Assembly (NCBI RefSeq): GCF_028282165.1
Contig: NZ_JANQIM010000003.1
Coordinates: 124,001-188,000 of the forward strand
Direction: 5' to 3'
From: Winogradskyella sp.
Lineage (GTDB): Bacteria > Bacteroidota > Bacteroidia > Flavobacteriales > Flavobacteriaceae
Length of the DNA: 64,000 nt
Shown: positions 1 through 9,181 of the stretch, piece after piece
Layout of the letters: the number at the start of each line of letters is the position of its first letter
Position numbering within the stretch: the first letter of the stretch is position 1
Notes under the pieces: model-generated
What the model saw: only the letters and a program-made list of their open reading frames with translations
Databases searched by the model: none
Told to the model about the DNA's origin: nothing
Position numbers and translations under genes: made by a program

Positions 1-1148
1 GAACACCATTACCACCTGCCTCCGATTTGTCACAAAGAGGAGCCTCGGATGGAGGTGGCTATTCTACCGTTAGAGATATGAGCAACTTAATGAATGCTGT
101 TTTTAATGGGGATTTTATTGACGAAAAAGCTTTGTCCCTGATGACAAGTAATTTTGAGTCTGACGAAATCAACAAGGAATCCATTGTTTTTGATTTTAAT
201 GGGGCTTCTCCTGGGGTGAGCACAATTGTTGGCTATCATGGGCCTTCGGGCCTGAATGTTGTTGTTCTATCAAATTTTGATTCTCCTGCTTCCGAAACTG
301 TAGTTCTTGGCATAATGGATATGTTAATGCAACAAACTTTACCAGAAGAAGAAATAAAAGAAAACTCATCAAGTTATATCGAAGGAATTATTCTAGATTC
401 CAATAATCAACCTATTCCCTATGTCAACATTGGAATTATTGATAAATATTTTGGTACATCTTCAGACGAAAATGGTCATTTCTCAATTGAGATTCCAGAA
501 AAATATTTAGATCAGATTCTTACCATTTCGGCTTTAGGTCACAAAAATACCGAAGTTAAAATAAAGGAAAATTTAAATACAGAAATAAAGGTCGTATTGA
601 ATGAGGATGTTGAGACACTATCTACTGTTTTTATTTCTACCAAAAAACCAAAAAGATTTAAGAATGGAAATTCTTCATTAGCGCTTATCCCACAAGGCGC
701 TTATATTGGCAGTAAAATCCCAGGGGCTTCTTTAACAAAAATGATAACCGCCAAAAAGAACGGCAAGATCGAAAAACTGGTTGTTCATGTTCAGGGAAAT
801 AAATTAAACCAAGATTTTATACTGCGTGCCAGAATATTAGAATCTAACAAACAACAGCCAGGAAAGGATTTATTGACTAGCTCGGTTATTCAAAAATCCA
901 ACATTAAAAAAGGATGGCTAGAATTCGATCTATCAGAATTTAATTTATCCATAGATAAAAATAAAGAATACTTTATCGGTGTAGAATGGATCGATAAGAA
1001 CAAGTCCGTTGAAAAGCCACGCGATGCATTTCCGAGAGTCTCTTACGACAATAAAAAATCTACCAGCTATGCAAAAAAAGGTGGGTTAGAACGTTGGAAT
1101 AGTATCGATATTAATCCCAATTTTTACCTCGTCGTTATAGAACGATAA
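1..1148 (+). CDS. Serine hydrolase (beta-lactamase family) C-terminal part with CarboxypepD_reg-like domain, 5' truncated by window edge
   Basis: The frame is open from base 3, so the gene starts before the window; the TTG at 27 is internal. The first visible residues contain GGGYSTVRDM, which matches the glycine-rich segment late in class C beta-lactamase/serine hydrolase domains. About 115 residues on, a CarboxypepD_reg-like beta-sandwich begins (IEGIILDSNNQPIPYVNIGI), the module often seen at the N-terminus of TonB receptors. The last ~170 residues (PGASLTKMITAKK onward) form a further beta-rich, probably extracytoplasmic domain that I cannot name. The SxxK and YxN catalytic motifs lie outside the window, so activity cannot be judged. 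The domain order suggests a secreted or surface enzyme. Confidence 0.75.
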   Translation, partial: TPLPPASDLSQRGASDGGGYSTVRDMSNLMNAVFNGDFIDEKALSLMTSNFESDEINKESIVFDFNGASPGVSTIVGYHGPSGLNVVVLSNFDSPASETVVLGIMDMLMQQTLPEEEIKENSSSYIEGIILDSNNQPIPYVNIGIIDKYFGTSSDENGHFSIEIPEKYLDQILTISALGHKNTEVKIKENLNTEIKVVLNEDVETLSTVFISTKKPKRFKNGNSSLALIPQGAYIGSKIPGASLTKMITAKKNGKIEKLVVHVQGNKLNQDFILRARILESNKQQPGKDLLTSSVIQKSNIKKGWLEFDLSEFNLSIDKNKEYFIGVEWIDKNKSVEKPRDAFPRVSYDNKKSTSYAKKGGLERWNSIDINPNFYLVVIER

Positions 1149-1296
1149 AACTCCCAGAAACTGTCCTTGATAATACATTGTTTGTTTCTTTATCAAAAAA
1201 AACCAGGTGTTTAATAAAACAATATGGCAATACATTTTTTTAACTTGTTTAACTATTAAGACGGACTAACCGTAAATAGAACAAACTGCTAAAAAC

Positions 1297-2445
1297 TTAA
1301 TTTGAAATTATCGCTTTAATCTTTTCAAAATCAGTTAATGGATTACCCTTAAAAAGTATGTTATTTTCTGAATCTACCACTATTGCTCGAGGGTAAGAGC
1401 CACCACTATTAAGTATAGACAGAATTTTCTTGGTTGCATAACCATGATTCCAATTCATGCTTTTCTTCTTAATTACCCCCTTAAGTTTTTCAATATTTCG
1501 ATCATGAGCATTTAATGAAATGATATTCAAATGATCTTTAGAATAGCCCTTCTTTAAAGTCTTGATTTTTTCCGTGGCTTCCATGCAGGGTACACACCAA
1601 GTTCCCCAGAATTCGATAATTAAAAATTTAGTGTTCTTGTTAGAGTTGTATATTGAGTTAATATTGTCATCAAATACGTTTCGGAAATAAAGATTTGGTA
1701 TTTTCTCTCCGATCTTAATAGCATTGCTATCATAGTCTATATTCTGCTCTATTGGCGCATATTTGGTTTTGATATCTACAATTGTATGTCTTTTTATAAC
1801 CTTATTGAAGTCTTGCTCTTTCAATGGTTCCATAACTACCAATTCACTAGTAATAATTCTGCCATCTTTTATATATCGAATTTGCTTATTCACTATATTG
1901 TCCTTAAACAAAAAGCCTGCGTATTTATTAATTAAAAAACCTGTGTTCCTTGGATATTCTAATCCTCTGGGAGTATCTACAAGCCATATTTTATTCCATC
2001 CGTGGCTGGCCTTCGAAATCCATGCTAAAGATGTATTATTCGCAATAACAGTATCTTCATTTTTTATTCTGGTATATGAATCAAAATCTGAATAGGATGT
2101 GTGATTAGATGAACTATTTAATTCTTTGATTCTTCCAGTAACAGCATTAATTTCTTTTACACTATCTGCTGTAATAAGATACATTGAAGTTAACTCAGTT
2201 TTCTTTTCTAAGTATTTGCAGATCAATATGGAGTCCTTCTTAATATGAAATTTTACCGAAACTGGCGCCATATACATTCTTAGAACATCTGGACTCATAA
2301 ACTCATAAGATTTGTAGAACTTAATGCTATCGGCTTCGCTAGTAAAACTTAAGGCATTAGAAAAAGTTAGGGTTTTCCCTCTAACCTCTTGACAGTGGGC
2401 ATAATTAACCAATAATAAAGCCAATAATACGTATAGCGCTTTCAT
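1297..2445 (-). CDS. TlpA-like thioredoxin-fold protein, secreted
   Basis: A 382-residue protein with an N-terminal signal peptide (MKALYVLLALLLVNYAHCQ). A ~220-residue N-terminal region without a recognised domain is followed by an AhpC/TSA-TlpA-type thioredoxin domain from about residue 245. The redox motif WCVPC gives cysteines 284 and 287, and a later SYP carries the likely cis-proline (~352). Proteins of this type act in the periplasm as thiol-disulfide reductases or in redox control of exported proteins. It lies 241 bp downstream of the protease-like gene on the same strand and may be transcribed alone. The fold and motif are clear; the substrate is unknown. Confidence 0.85.
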   Translation of the reverse strand: MKALYVLLALLLVNYAHCQEVRGKTLTFSNALSFTSEADSIKFYKSYEFMSPDVLRMYMAPVSVKFHIKKDSILICKYLEKKTELTSMYLITADSVKEINAVTGRIKELNSSSNHTSYSDFDSYTRIKNEDTVIANNTSLAWISKASHGWNKIWLVDTPRGLEYPRNTGFLINKYAGFLFKDNIVNKQIRYIKDGRIITSELVVMEPLKEQDFNKVIKRHTIVDIKTKYAPIEQNIDYDSNAIKIGEKIPNLYFRNVFDDNINSIYNSNKNTKFLIIEFWGTWCVPCMEATEKIKTLKKGYSKDHLNIISLNAHDRNIEKLKGVIKKKSMNWNHGYATKKILSILNSGGSYPRAIVVDSENNILFKGNPLTDFEKIKAIISN

Positions 2446-2686
2446 AGTTTAAGAGTTTTGGAAAATATACTGTTATTAAAAGTCCAACCCAATTCAAAAA
2501 TTGCTTATTTACCCATAGGAATGAACAAAAATCGGGAACTCAATTACATCTTATACTTTAATGTTAAGATTGGAATTCTTCTGTAAGCTTTAAGGAGGTA
2601 AATCTTACCAATCCTTAAAAAGGAATGAATATGAACACAACCAAAATCCCTGAAAAAAATGATTCAAACCCAACCATGGCTAAATC

Positions 2687-4378
2687 TTATTGACCACTAA
2701 CTATGTCTAGAATGGTTTCTACACAAGGATCTTGACCAGACCTGTATTGATTTGAACTTAATGACGTTAAAATTTCAGGAGCGATCCAATTTCTTGTATC
2801 ATAACTAATATGGCTCTGCCAATATTTCGAAGAAGCCGAAGTAATTAGACCAGAATAAGGCAAAACAATTTGATTATCATCACCAATCATATTTGGGCTT
2901 CCTCCAGTAGGCTCGCCAATAAATACGGTTTCAGTGTACTCATCTAATTGAGTGGCAAGTAACATTGCTGCAGAGAATGTTTTTCTACCAATTATCGTAA
3001 AGAATTTACCCCTTTGGTTTATTTTTTCACACTTAATAATTTGTGTCAAGAAATCTCTGTTTAATAATCCATTACCTCCATTATTCAATCTTAAATCCAA
3101 AATAAAAGCAGAGATGTCGTTGGTACTTATGTAATCTGTTATCTCCTTACCAAACTGTTTTAAAGTTTTATTGCCTCCGTTTCTAATTTCATTAACCTGT
3201 GCATAAAGGACTTTTGAATCTTGAATTTGCTGAAACCAGAACTTTTTATTGGTGTTTTTCAAATACATTGGTCCATTATCAGAAGCATCTAACATTGAAG
3301 TCCATCCCGCTAAAACAGATTTTGACATTACAATCTGTGGATTGAAGGGCTGACTAGATATATTTTTTGATACTATTTGACCCTGATTGTTTTCAAATGT
3401 TATTTCGAGGTTATCTATATTGTCAGTGAAACCGTAGTACTTTAAAACCTCTGGTAATGTTAAATAGAATAAAGCCGTCCAATCAGAGATAATTATGTTT
3501 TCGGGATTAGAGACACGCTTCACTTTTTTAAGTATCTCCTCTATTGGTTTATTATTTATGGATATTATTTTATTTCCTACCATGTCTGAATATTGATCTA
3601 AGGCGGATTTAATATAAATACCATCATTAAATCTGTAAAATTCAACTGGGAGCTGATTAAATTGATTAATTCCCGAAAAAGGGGGAATAACATAAGAATG
3701 GCCTGCACCAATTGAGGCCACAATCTCCATAAGACGCACAATGATTTCAAAGTTTTCTAAATGGTCCACATTTCTCTTTAAATTATCAAACGAATTTTCC
3801 CAGTCGGCTTTATCAATTAGAGAGAATAGATCGTAATGTGTTATTTCAAACTTTCTCTTTAAATACGTTAAATCAGTACTCCATCCTTCTTCCCTAGATA
3901 TATCACTGGGAATAAAAGGGCTCATTAACCTCTGAAAACCCTCCTCTGCTCTTATATTATCAAGATCAGTGTCTTCAGATAGCAATTCCTCTCGTCCTCT
4001 AAGCCCATTCTTTACGGCAAAATTCAACCAAGAAATCGCTTTTTTTCTTTCATTAAGTAAAGAATAATTACAGGCCATATTGTACGCTGATGTAGATAAA
4101 TCATATCCAGTTTCTATAGCATTTTCATAGGCAATATTAGATGCATTGTAGTTTTTTAAATTATACTGAATCCTCCCCAGTTGAAACCAATATTCGCCAT
4201 TGTAAGGATTAGCGATGGTAATTTTCTGATATTCAGATAAGGCATCTTGCCATTTTTGACCATTATAGGCCTGATTAGCTTTAACTAGATCTTCTATGGA
4301 TTGAGCATTTGTCTTAAATGACAGTGCAAAGATTATTAATACTATCCGAAGTGATACGCGGAGATACTTTTTTTTCAT
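2687..4378 (-). CDS. Exported TPR protein with S41-family (C-terminal processing) peptidase domain
   Basis: 563 residues starting with a signal peptide (to about ...FKTNAQ). Residues ~30-135 look like TPR repeats (YNGEYWFQLGRIQYNLKNY, then STSAYNMACNYSLLNERKKA). The rest resembles the S41/IRBP-like peptidases: a PDZ-like stretch (GNKIISINNKPIEEIL) and the nucleophile region GRKTFSAAM, placing the predicted catalytic serine at 469, followed by GEPTGGSPN. It is probably periplasmic or outer-membrane attached. It is followed on the same strand, after 241 bp, by the TlpA-like gene. The fold is likely; proteolytic activity is inferred from the TFSA motif only. Confidence 0.8.
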   Translation of the reverse strand: MKKKYLRVSLRIVLIIFALSFKTNAQSIEDLVKANQAYNGQKWQDALSEYQKITIANPYNGEYWFQLGRIQYNLKNYNASNIAYENAIETGYDLSTSAYNMACNYSLLNERKKAISWLNFAVKNGLRGREELLSEDTDLDNIRAEEGFQRLMSPFIPSDISREEGWSTDLTYLKRKFEITHYDLFSLIDKADWENSFDNLKRNVDHLENFEIIVRLMEIVASIGAGHSYVIPPFSGINQFNQLPVEFYRFNDGIYIKSALDQYSDMVGNKIISINNKPIEEILKKVKRVSNPENIIISDWTALFYLTLPEVLKYYGFTDNIDNLEITFENNQGQIVSKNISSQPFNPQIVMSKSVLAGWTSMLDASDNGPMYLKNTNKKFWFQQIQDSKVLYAQVNEIRNGGNKTLKQFGKEITDYISTNDISAFILDLRLNNGGNGLLNRDFLTQIIKCEKINQRGKFFTIIGRKTFSAAMLLATQLDEYTETVFIGEPTGGSPNMIGDDNQIVLPYSGLITSASSKYWQSHISYDTRNWIAPEILTSLSSNQYRSGQDPCVETILDIVSGQ

Positions 4379-4452
4379 ATGTCTTGGATTTTATGATGTA
4401 AAAAAAAGACACAAAGAAGAAAGAGTCGTCTTGAAAGATATTTAAAGACCAA

Positions 4453-5562
4453 TTAATGATCTAATGATGCATACTTTTTTTGATACTGCTTTGGTGTGAT
4501 ATCAGTAAATTTTTTGAAAGCTCTATTGAATACAGCTTTACTATTAAAACCAGCATCAAAAGCGATTGAAAGAATGGTTTGATTGCGATAACTTGGGTCA
4601 ATAAGTCTCGATTGAACTTCTTTAACTCTATACGAATTGAGGAACTCCCTAAAGGTAAGGTTATAATGCTCGTTAATAATTTGAGAAAGATAATTAGACG
4701 ATATATTTATGGTGTCCGCGAATTCTTGAAGCTTTAATTCACTATTAAGGTAGATTTTGTTTTTCTCAATTTCATTTTTGATCTTATCTAAGTAGATATC
4801 TTTGGTAGTGTAATCGAGATTAGAGTCTTGATATTTTTTACGAATACCTCGTATATGAAAAATATCGGAGTTTTTAATACTCATAAATGCAATAAAATAG
4901 AAAACAAACACAAGTCCCAAAGTTGGTAAATTGTCATCTAATATAGGCGGATAATCAATGTCTAAGTGTCCTAAGACGAAGACAAAAACACCTAAAAATA
5001 ATACTGTTAGAAAAAGCAACATAAACACTCTTAACCAATTCAAAACGGACTTTTGTTCTCTACTTTGCGTCTTTGTACGGTTATATTTATTCAATAGAAC
5101 TGTAAGGTAAATAGAGTATGTGATAAGATGAATGATCTTAAATGACCCTATAACACTTACATAAATAGGTGTTTCATCTTTAGACTCTTGAGAATCAAGG
5201 TGACTAATGCCAAACAAATCGCGTAAAATAAAATAAATGATTACGACCAGAAATGGGACATAATGAAGTAAATCGATCTTTTGCAAGCTAGTTTTAAAAA
5301 GTAATCCTTTAATGTAAAAGTACAGAACGGGACCGATTAATAAAGGTGTAGAAAATGAGAAATAGAATAAGAAATTATCGATTACAAACCAGGACTTTCG
5401 GTTTAATATTTGATGAATCAGCACAATGGCAAATAATACAATAAGGAGTATCAAATAATAATTATGCGTATTACTCTTTTTATTCGCAAACAGAATAGTT
5501 ATGATCAAAAAAAAACCTTGGGCTAGCCCTAGGAAAAGAACAAAATCTATATAACTATCCAT
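4453..5562 (-). CDS. AraC-family regulator with multi-pass membrane N-terminus
   Basis: 369 residues. The first ~235 contain about seven hydrophobic segments (for example FVLFLGLAQGFFLIITILF and LRVFMLLFLTVLFLGVFVFV). The last ~105 are an AraC/XylS DNA-binding domain with two helix-turn-helix units (LQEFADTINISSNYLSQIIN; then SIAFDAGFNSKAVFNRAFKK, FTDITPKQYQ). This architecture is common in Bacteroidota and suggests a membrane-anchored regulator that senses a signal in or across the inner membrane. It is divergent from the small secreted protein at 5845, and the shared 282-bp gap holds a tandem 23-bp direct repeat that could be its operator. The ligand is unknown. Confidence 0.9.
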   Translation of the reverse strand: MDSYIDFVLFLGLAQGFFLIITILFANKKSNTHNYYLILLIVLFAIVLIHQILNRKSWFVIDNFLFYFSFSTPLLIGPVLYFYIKGLLFKTSLQKIDLLHYVPFLVVIIYFILRDLFGISHLDSQESKDETPIYVSVIGSFKIIHLITYSIYLTVLLNKYNRTKTQSREQKSVLNWLRVFMLLFLTVLFLGVFVFVLGHLDIDYPPILDDNLPTLGLVFVFYFIAFMSIKNSDIFHIRGIRKKYQDSNLDYTTKDIYLDKIKNEIEKNKIYLNSELKLQEFADTINISSNYLSQIINEHYNLTFREFLNSYRVKEVQSRLIDPSYRNQTILSIAFDAGFNSKAVFNRAFKKFTDITPKQYQKKYASLDH

Positions 5563-5704
5563 TTTTACTTTAACCTATAAATCTCAATAAAACTACAACA
5601 ATATAAAATCTAAAATTGAGACCATCATCATAAATCATATATTCTTCTTTTAAAGTCGAATTTGGACAAATCTGTTTCTTAGCTTCTAATCCATATCTGT
5701 TCAA

Positions 5705-5750
5705 CCTTAAACAACATACTGTTTTATCCTTAAACAACATCCTCTTTTAT
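5705..5750. repeat. Tandem 23-bp direct repeat, candidate AraC operator
   Basis: Two adjacent 23-bp units (5705-5727 and 5728-5750) both begin CCTTAAACAACAT and differ at only two positions. A weaker third match (TTTGCAACATCTTTTTC) lies near 5787-5803. The repeats sit in the gap between the AraC-type regulator and the divergent small gene at 5845, roughly 95-140 bp upstream of the latter's start. AraC-family proteins typically bind direct repeats about two helical turns apart, which fits the 23-bp spacing. The assignment is inferred from position and spacing. Confidence 0.45.
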
Positions 5751-5844
5751 CTCCTTTCTTATAAGATCATTTGCAAAAACACATGCTTTGCAACATCTTT
5801 TTCAGAAATACGTCTTTAATCTATAATCCCAAAATTTTATCAAA

Positions 5845-6285
5845 ATGAAAAAGCATGTTTTCTTAGTACTATTTTCTTTAAACACAATTATTTTGTTTTG
5901 CCAGACCAACCATCAACTTGAGTTGCTTAATAAATTCATCAATACCCATAACTCAGGTACAGATGAGGCCATTAGCACCTTTATAAAAAGCACATATCAT
6001 CCATCATTACAAGATAAATTGAATTTAAAAGAACACATAAAATTTTACAAACACATTGTTACCGAGTTTGGCCCCCTTAACAGTCGAATCTATGAAGTCG
6101 TCGAAACAAAACCCACTAAACTAATTGTTAATCTAATTAAAACAGACAGGAGAATAACCGATAGATCAATAAACCCAACCGAAATATTAGTGGTTGAAAT
6201 TGATACTCACCCCAAACAGCCTCAATACTTGAGTCGTGGATTAGGATTGGGGGCATTAGCTTGTACTAGAAGAAAAAATGAGTAA
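5845..6285 (+). CDS. Small secreted protein, NTF2-like domain similar to the accessory domain of flavobacterial serine hydrolases
   Basis: 146 residues with a signal peptide (MKKHVFLVLFSLNTIILFCQ). The remainder (LLNKFINTHNSGTDEAIS, then HIKFYKHIVTEFGP) resembles, as I remember the family, the ~120-residue NTF2/SnoaL-like accessory domain that many flavobacterial serine hydrolases carry beside their beta-lactamase domain. Here it stands alone and ends RGLGLGALACTRRKNE. A serine hydrolase gene lies convergently 58 bp downstream. It could be a stand-alone domain or a remnant of a longer enzyme; I see no continuation of the hydrolase in any frame after the stop. It is probably controlled by the divergent AraC regulator. 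Confidence 0.6.
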   Translation: MKKHVFLVLFSLNTIILFCQTNHQLELLNKFINTHNSGTDEAISTFIKSTYHPSLQDKLNLKEHIKFYKHIVTEFGPLNSRIYEVVETKPTKLIVNLIKTDRRITDRSINPTEILVVEIDTHPKQPQYLSRGLGLGALACTRRKNE

Positions 6286-6343
6286 CGTATTAATTGTTCT
6301 ACATATAATCATTTTTATTTAGGAAATTAAAAAAAGTTTAGTG

Positions 6344-7864
6344 TTAGGATTTTTTGAGATTTTCTATTTTTTCATTCATCTCAACAATCCATTCTTTCAC
6401 CCATTTCTTCCCTTTTTTTGAGTCATCCTCGTTTAATATCTTTATGGTCAATAAGTAATACTTAATGGCTTTCTCATTCATTCCCCTTTCCATATACGCC
6501 TCTGCCAAAACTTCCCAAGCACCGGCATTATTTGGCATAGCAATTGTTGCCAGATTTAAGAAGTCAAATGCGGTGTCATAATCTTCTTTTAACCAAAATG
6601 GCCATGCTACGCTATTGAACTCACTCAATGTAAAATAGAACTCCTCTTTCTGCTTCCTCATTTTATTCGCCATATCACTTAAGGCATCAAAACTCTTTGC
6701 GGTGTAATTTTTGGTTAATTGTTCAACACCAGACTTTTTTATTCTCTTTACCGATTCCCCTTTTAAAATGCTCTTAATCTGTTCGTTAATTTGACTGAGA
6801 TAAGGAGTGCTGTAATTTGAAACGAGAAAGTAAGTAAAATCCTCATCAAGAGCAATCCTAAAAAAACAATTCTCACCTTCAGATCCGCCTCTATGGCCAA
6901 TATTCTTCTTACCATTTGTACGTTCTAATTGCCATCCCTTTGAGTATGGGTGTAGTTTACCATTACTAGTTTTAGTTGGAGTTAGCATCTTTTTAGTTAG
7001 CTCGGAACTAAGAATTTTACTTCCTTTAATAGCAACTCCAAATTTCCATAAATCTAACATCGTTGAATTTAGACCTCCTGCGCCTTTTCTGTCTCTAAAG
7101 TAGGCATCAAGAAATGAATTATAATCTTCATGGTATTTTAATGGCACATAATCTCCCTTTTTTATCGACAATTTATGGCCTTTGGCCAAAGACAAATCCT
7201 TATCGTCAATATTAATGAGACGAGACGTATTCTGCATGTCTAAGGGTTTAAATAGGTGTTCTTCCAATAATTCATCGTATGTTTTATTCGAAGCTTTCTC
7301 GGCAATTCCTGCCAAGAACATATAGCCCGCATTACTATAAGAGAATTTTGTACCTGCTGGAAACTCTTGCTTTGGCTTAATCTTTTCGTATAAAGAGAAT
7401 AGTTTGTCATTGGTCAATTGATTTGATTTGTCCCAATTATTTTTTATTAAATGATCATAATAAAAGGGAATGCCCGAAGTATGAGTTAATAAGTGATCGA
7501 CAGTGATATCCGAATAAGGCAAATTAGGAAAGAAATCGATTAATTTAGAATCAAGCGACAAATATTCTAATTCAATCATTTTCATGATTAAGGTCGCAGT
7601 CAAAGTTTTATTAACAGAAGCTATTCCAAATTTAGCCGAAACTTCTAGGTTTTGTTGTAAAACAGCATCAGATTTTCCGAAGACTTCATTATATAATATT
7701 TTACGTTCTGTTCCAATCATAAATCCTCCATTAAACATTTCCCTTTCGTTAAGTTCGGACAAAAGATCGTTAATTCGATCAATTTTCTCCATTTGGTTTT
7801 CTTGACATGGACTTAGACCTACAAATAAAACCATGATTAATTGCAACAAGACTTCTTTTTTCAT
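6344..7864 (-). CDS. Serine hydrolase (class C beta-lactamase-like) with C-terminal TPR
   Basis: 506 residues with a hydrophobic export signal (MKKEVLLQLIMVLFVGLSP). Residues ~25-370 are a class C beta-lactamase/D-aminopeptidase-like domain with all three usual motifs: SVNK (Ser83, Lys86), YSN (176-178) and HRG (324-326). After a linker, residues ~400-506 look like a TPR pair (AGAWEVLAEAYMERGMNEKA). Members of this family hydrolyse peptides or esters, and few are true beta-lactamases. It is convergent with the small secreted NTF2-like gene at 5845. Intact motifs suggest an active enzyme with unknown substrate. Confidence 0.88.
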   Translation of the reverse strand: MKKEVLLQLIMVLFVGLSPCQENQMEKIDRINDLLSELNEREMFNGGFMIGTERKILYNEVFGKSDAVLQQNLEVSAKFGIASVNKTLTATLIMKMIELEYLSLDSKLIDFFPNLPYSDITVDHLLTHTSGIPFYYDHLIKNNWDKSNQLTNDKLFSLYEKIKPKQEFPAGTKFSYSNAGYMFLAGIAEKASNKTYDELLEEHLFKPLDMQNTSRLINIDDKDLSLAKGHKLSIKKGDYVPLKYHEDYNSFLDAYFRDRKGAGGLNSTMLDLWKFGVAIKGSKILSSELTKKMLTPTKTSNGKLHPYSKGWQLERTNGKKNIGHRGGSEGENCFFRIALDEDFTYFLVSNYSTPYLSQINEQIKSILKGESVKRIKKSGVEQLTKNYTAKSFDALSDMANKMRKQKEEFYFTLSEFNSVAWPFWLKEDYDTAFDFLNLATIAMPNNAGAWEVLAEAYMERGMNEKAIKYYLLTIKILNEDDSKKGKKWVKEWIVEMNEKIENLKKS

Positions 7865-7960
7865 TTATATCAGATTTAATAAGACATAAAGAAAAACTAA
7901 ATATGATTGTCAATAGGTCAAATATTGCTTAAGTCTAAAAAAACTTTGAAATTTTAATAT

Positions 7961-7997
7961 AATCCAGCTGAATTGAGTTCAATTCAGAATTCGGATT
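7961..7997. repeat. Interrupted inverted repeat upstream of serine hydrolase and ilvE
   Basis: CTGAATTGA (7968-7976) and TCAATTCAG (7979-7987) are exact inverted copies separated by two bases. Outside them AATCC (7961-7965) and GGATT (7993-7997) extend the symmetry. It lies ~100 bp upstream of the minus-strand serine hydrolase start and ~290 bp upstream of ilvE, in a 423-bp gap (7865-8287) with no credible gene. It could be a dimeric-regulator operator or an RNA hairpin; the sequence does not decide. Confidence 0.5.
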
Positions 7998-8100
7998 GTA
8001 CTTTAATGCTTTTCCAAAAAAGGAATTGCACTCTTACAGTCGCCCATGGATTTATAACACATGGACTTTACAATTAAGTAACCAATAACATTTTCAAAAA

Positions 8101-8147
8101 AATACCCAAAACAGCCTTTACCAAATAAAAAACACACTTTGGGTATT
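8101..8147. repeat. Inverted repeat (10-bp arms, 27-base loop) in the ilvE upstream region
   Basis: AATACCCAAA (8101-8110) and TTTGGGTATT (8138-8147) are perfect inverted copies. On the minus strand the stem is followed by a T-run, like an intrinsic terminator, although no minus-strand gene lies upstream of it. On the plus strand it would form a hairpin in any long ilvE leader. I see no T-box features and no leader peptide rich in Ile, Leu or Val codons in the remainder of the gap. Confidence 0.45.
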
Positions 8148-8287
8148 GTATTTAAAACAACCTATAGTGCTGATTATCATTATTTTAAATTATTTTTATT
8201 ACAATTGATTTTAAGCTGCTTGTAAAAGTTGAAGTCAATAACCTATATCAATAAATTATTTTCGGTTGTACATAACTTACAATTACT

Positions 8288-9181
8288 ATGTACTACAACG
8301 ATAATAGCATCATATACCATAACGGTGAATATATACATCCAAAATGCGCGACGGGTGATATATACAGTCAAACCCTTCATTATGGAAATGGTGTGTTCGA
8401 AGGGATAAGATCTTATAAAACAAAAACAGGTACAAAAATCTTTAAGGCTGAAGCACACTATAAGCGTTTGCAATATGGAACTGAAGTTATGAATATCCCT
8501 TTTGAATATTCTATTGAAGAGCTTATCGATATTACGCATAAACTATTAGAGCTTAATAATTTCCAGGATGCTTATATAAGGCCAATAATAACTACAGGTG
8601 CTAATATGGGCTTGGGTTCTCCCACAGAATCAAGTTTAATTATACAATGTTGGGAATGGGGAAAACTAATGGGAGATAAACTCTTAAAGGTAAGGACATC
8701 GTCATTTCAAAGGCCTAATCCTAAGTCTTGTTTTGTAGATGCTAAAGTCACAGGGCATTATATCAATTCTATTTTGGCAAGAAATGAAGCTAATGCATCA
8801 GGCTATGACGAAGCTATACTATTGGATATGAATAACAATGTAGCCGAATGTTCTGGAGCAAATGTATTTATAGAAAAAGACGGTAAGTTATATACACCGC
8901 CTAAAGGACACATAATGCCAGGAATCACGCGTAGTACAATTATAGAACTTTGCAAAGAAGTTGGAATTTGTGTTGAAGAAAAGCACTTTTCACTCAATGA
9001 AATGAAGCAAGCAGACAATGCCTTTTTTACAGGTACAGCAGCAGAAGTTGTAGGCCTGAAATCAATAGATGACTACAACTTTCCAAAACCTTGGGAAAGT
9101 ACTTTAGGTTATAAGTTAATGCATCTATACAAACAAGAAGTTCTAAGCGAACGTCTAACAAATTTTTCAAAAGCCGTATGA
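8288..9181 (+). CDS. ilvE: Branched-chain amino acid aminotransferase
   Basis: 297 residues, a usual length for the fold-type IV PLP aminotransferase IlvE. It performs the last step of isoleucine, valine and leucine synthesis, transferring the amino group from glutamate. Visible family motifs are [14 protein letters not shown] near residue 30, the PLP lysine context [18 protein letters not shown] (Lys153) and ECSGANVF (Glu187). It is the first gene of the long ilv-thr block, and its stop overlaps the ilvD start by 4 bp (ATGA), so translation is probably coupled. The start is the first ATG of the frame that fits homologues. Confidence 0.95.
   Translation: MYYNDNSIIYHNGEYIHPKCATGDIYSQTLHYGNGVFEGIRSYKTKTGTKIFKAEAHYKRLQYGTEVMNIPFEYSIEELIDITHKLLELNNFQDAYIRPIITTGANMGLGSPTESSLIIQCWEWGKLMGDKLLKVRTSSFQRPNPKSCFVDAKVTGHYINSILARNEANASGYDEAILLDMNNNVAECSGANVFIEKDGKLYTPPKGHIMPGITRSTIIELCKEVGICVEEKHFSLNEMKQADNAFFTGTAAEVVGLKSIDDYNFPKPWESTLGYKLMHLYKQEVLSERLTNFSKAV

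Noticed and set aside
1149-1296. Terminator after the first gene
   Set aside because: No stem with adequate GC and T-run is visible in this short gap.
2625-2693. 22-codon plus-strand frame preceded by AAGGAGG
   Set aside because: It overlaps the end of the protease-like gene on the other strand, has no recognisable features, and the purine-rich motif lies too far (~30 bp) upstream.
7584-7805. 73-codon plus-strand frame inside the serine hydrolase
   Set aside because: It is antisense to a gene with complete catalytic motifs and has no independent support.
8006-8080. Short frame starting MLFQKRNCTLTVAHG as a leader peptide for ilv attenuation
   Set aside because: It has few Ile, Leu or Val codons and no run of them, and no terminator with T-run follows.
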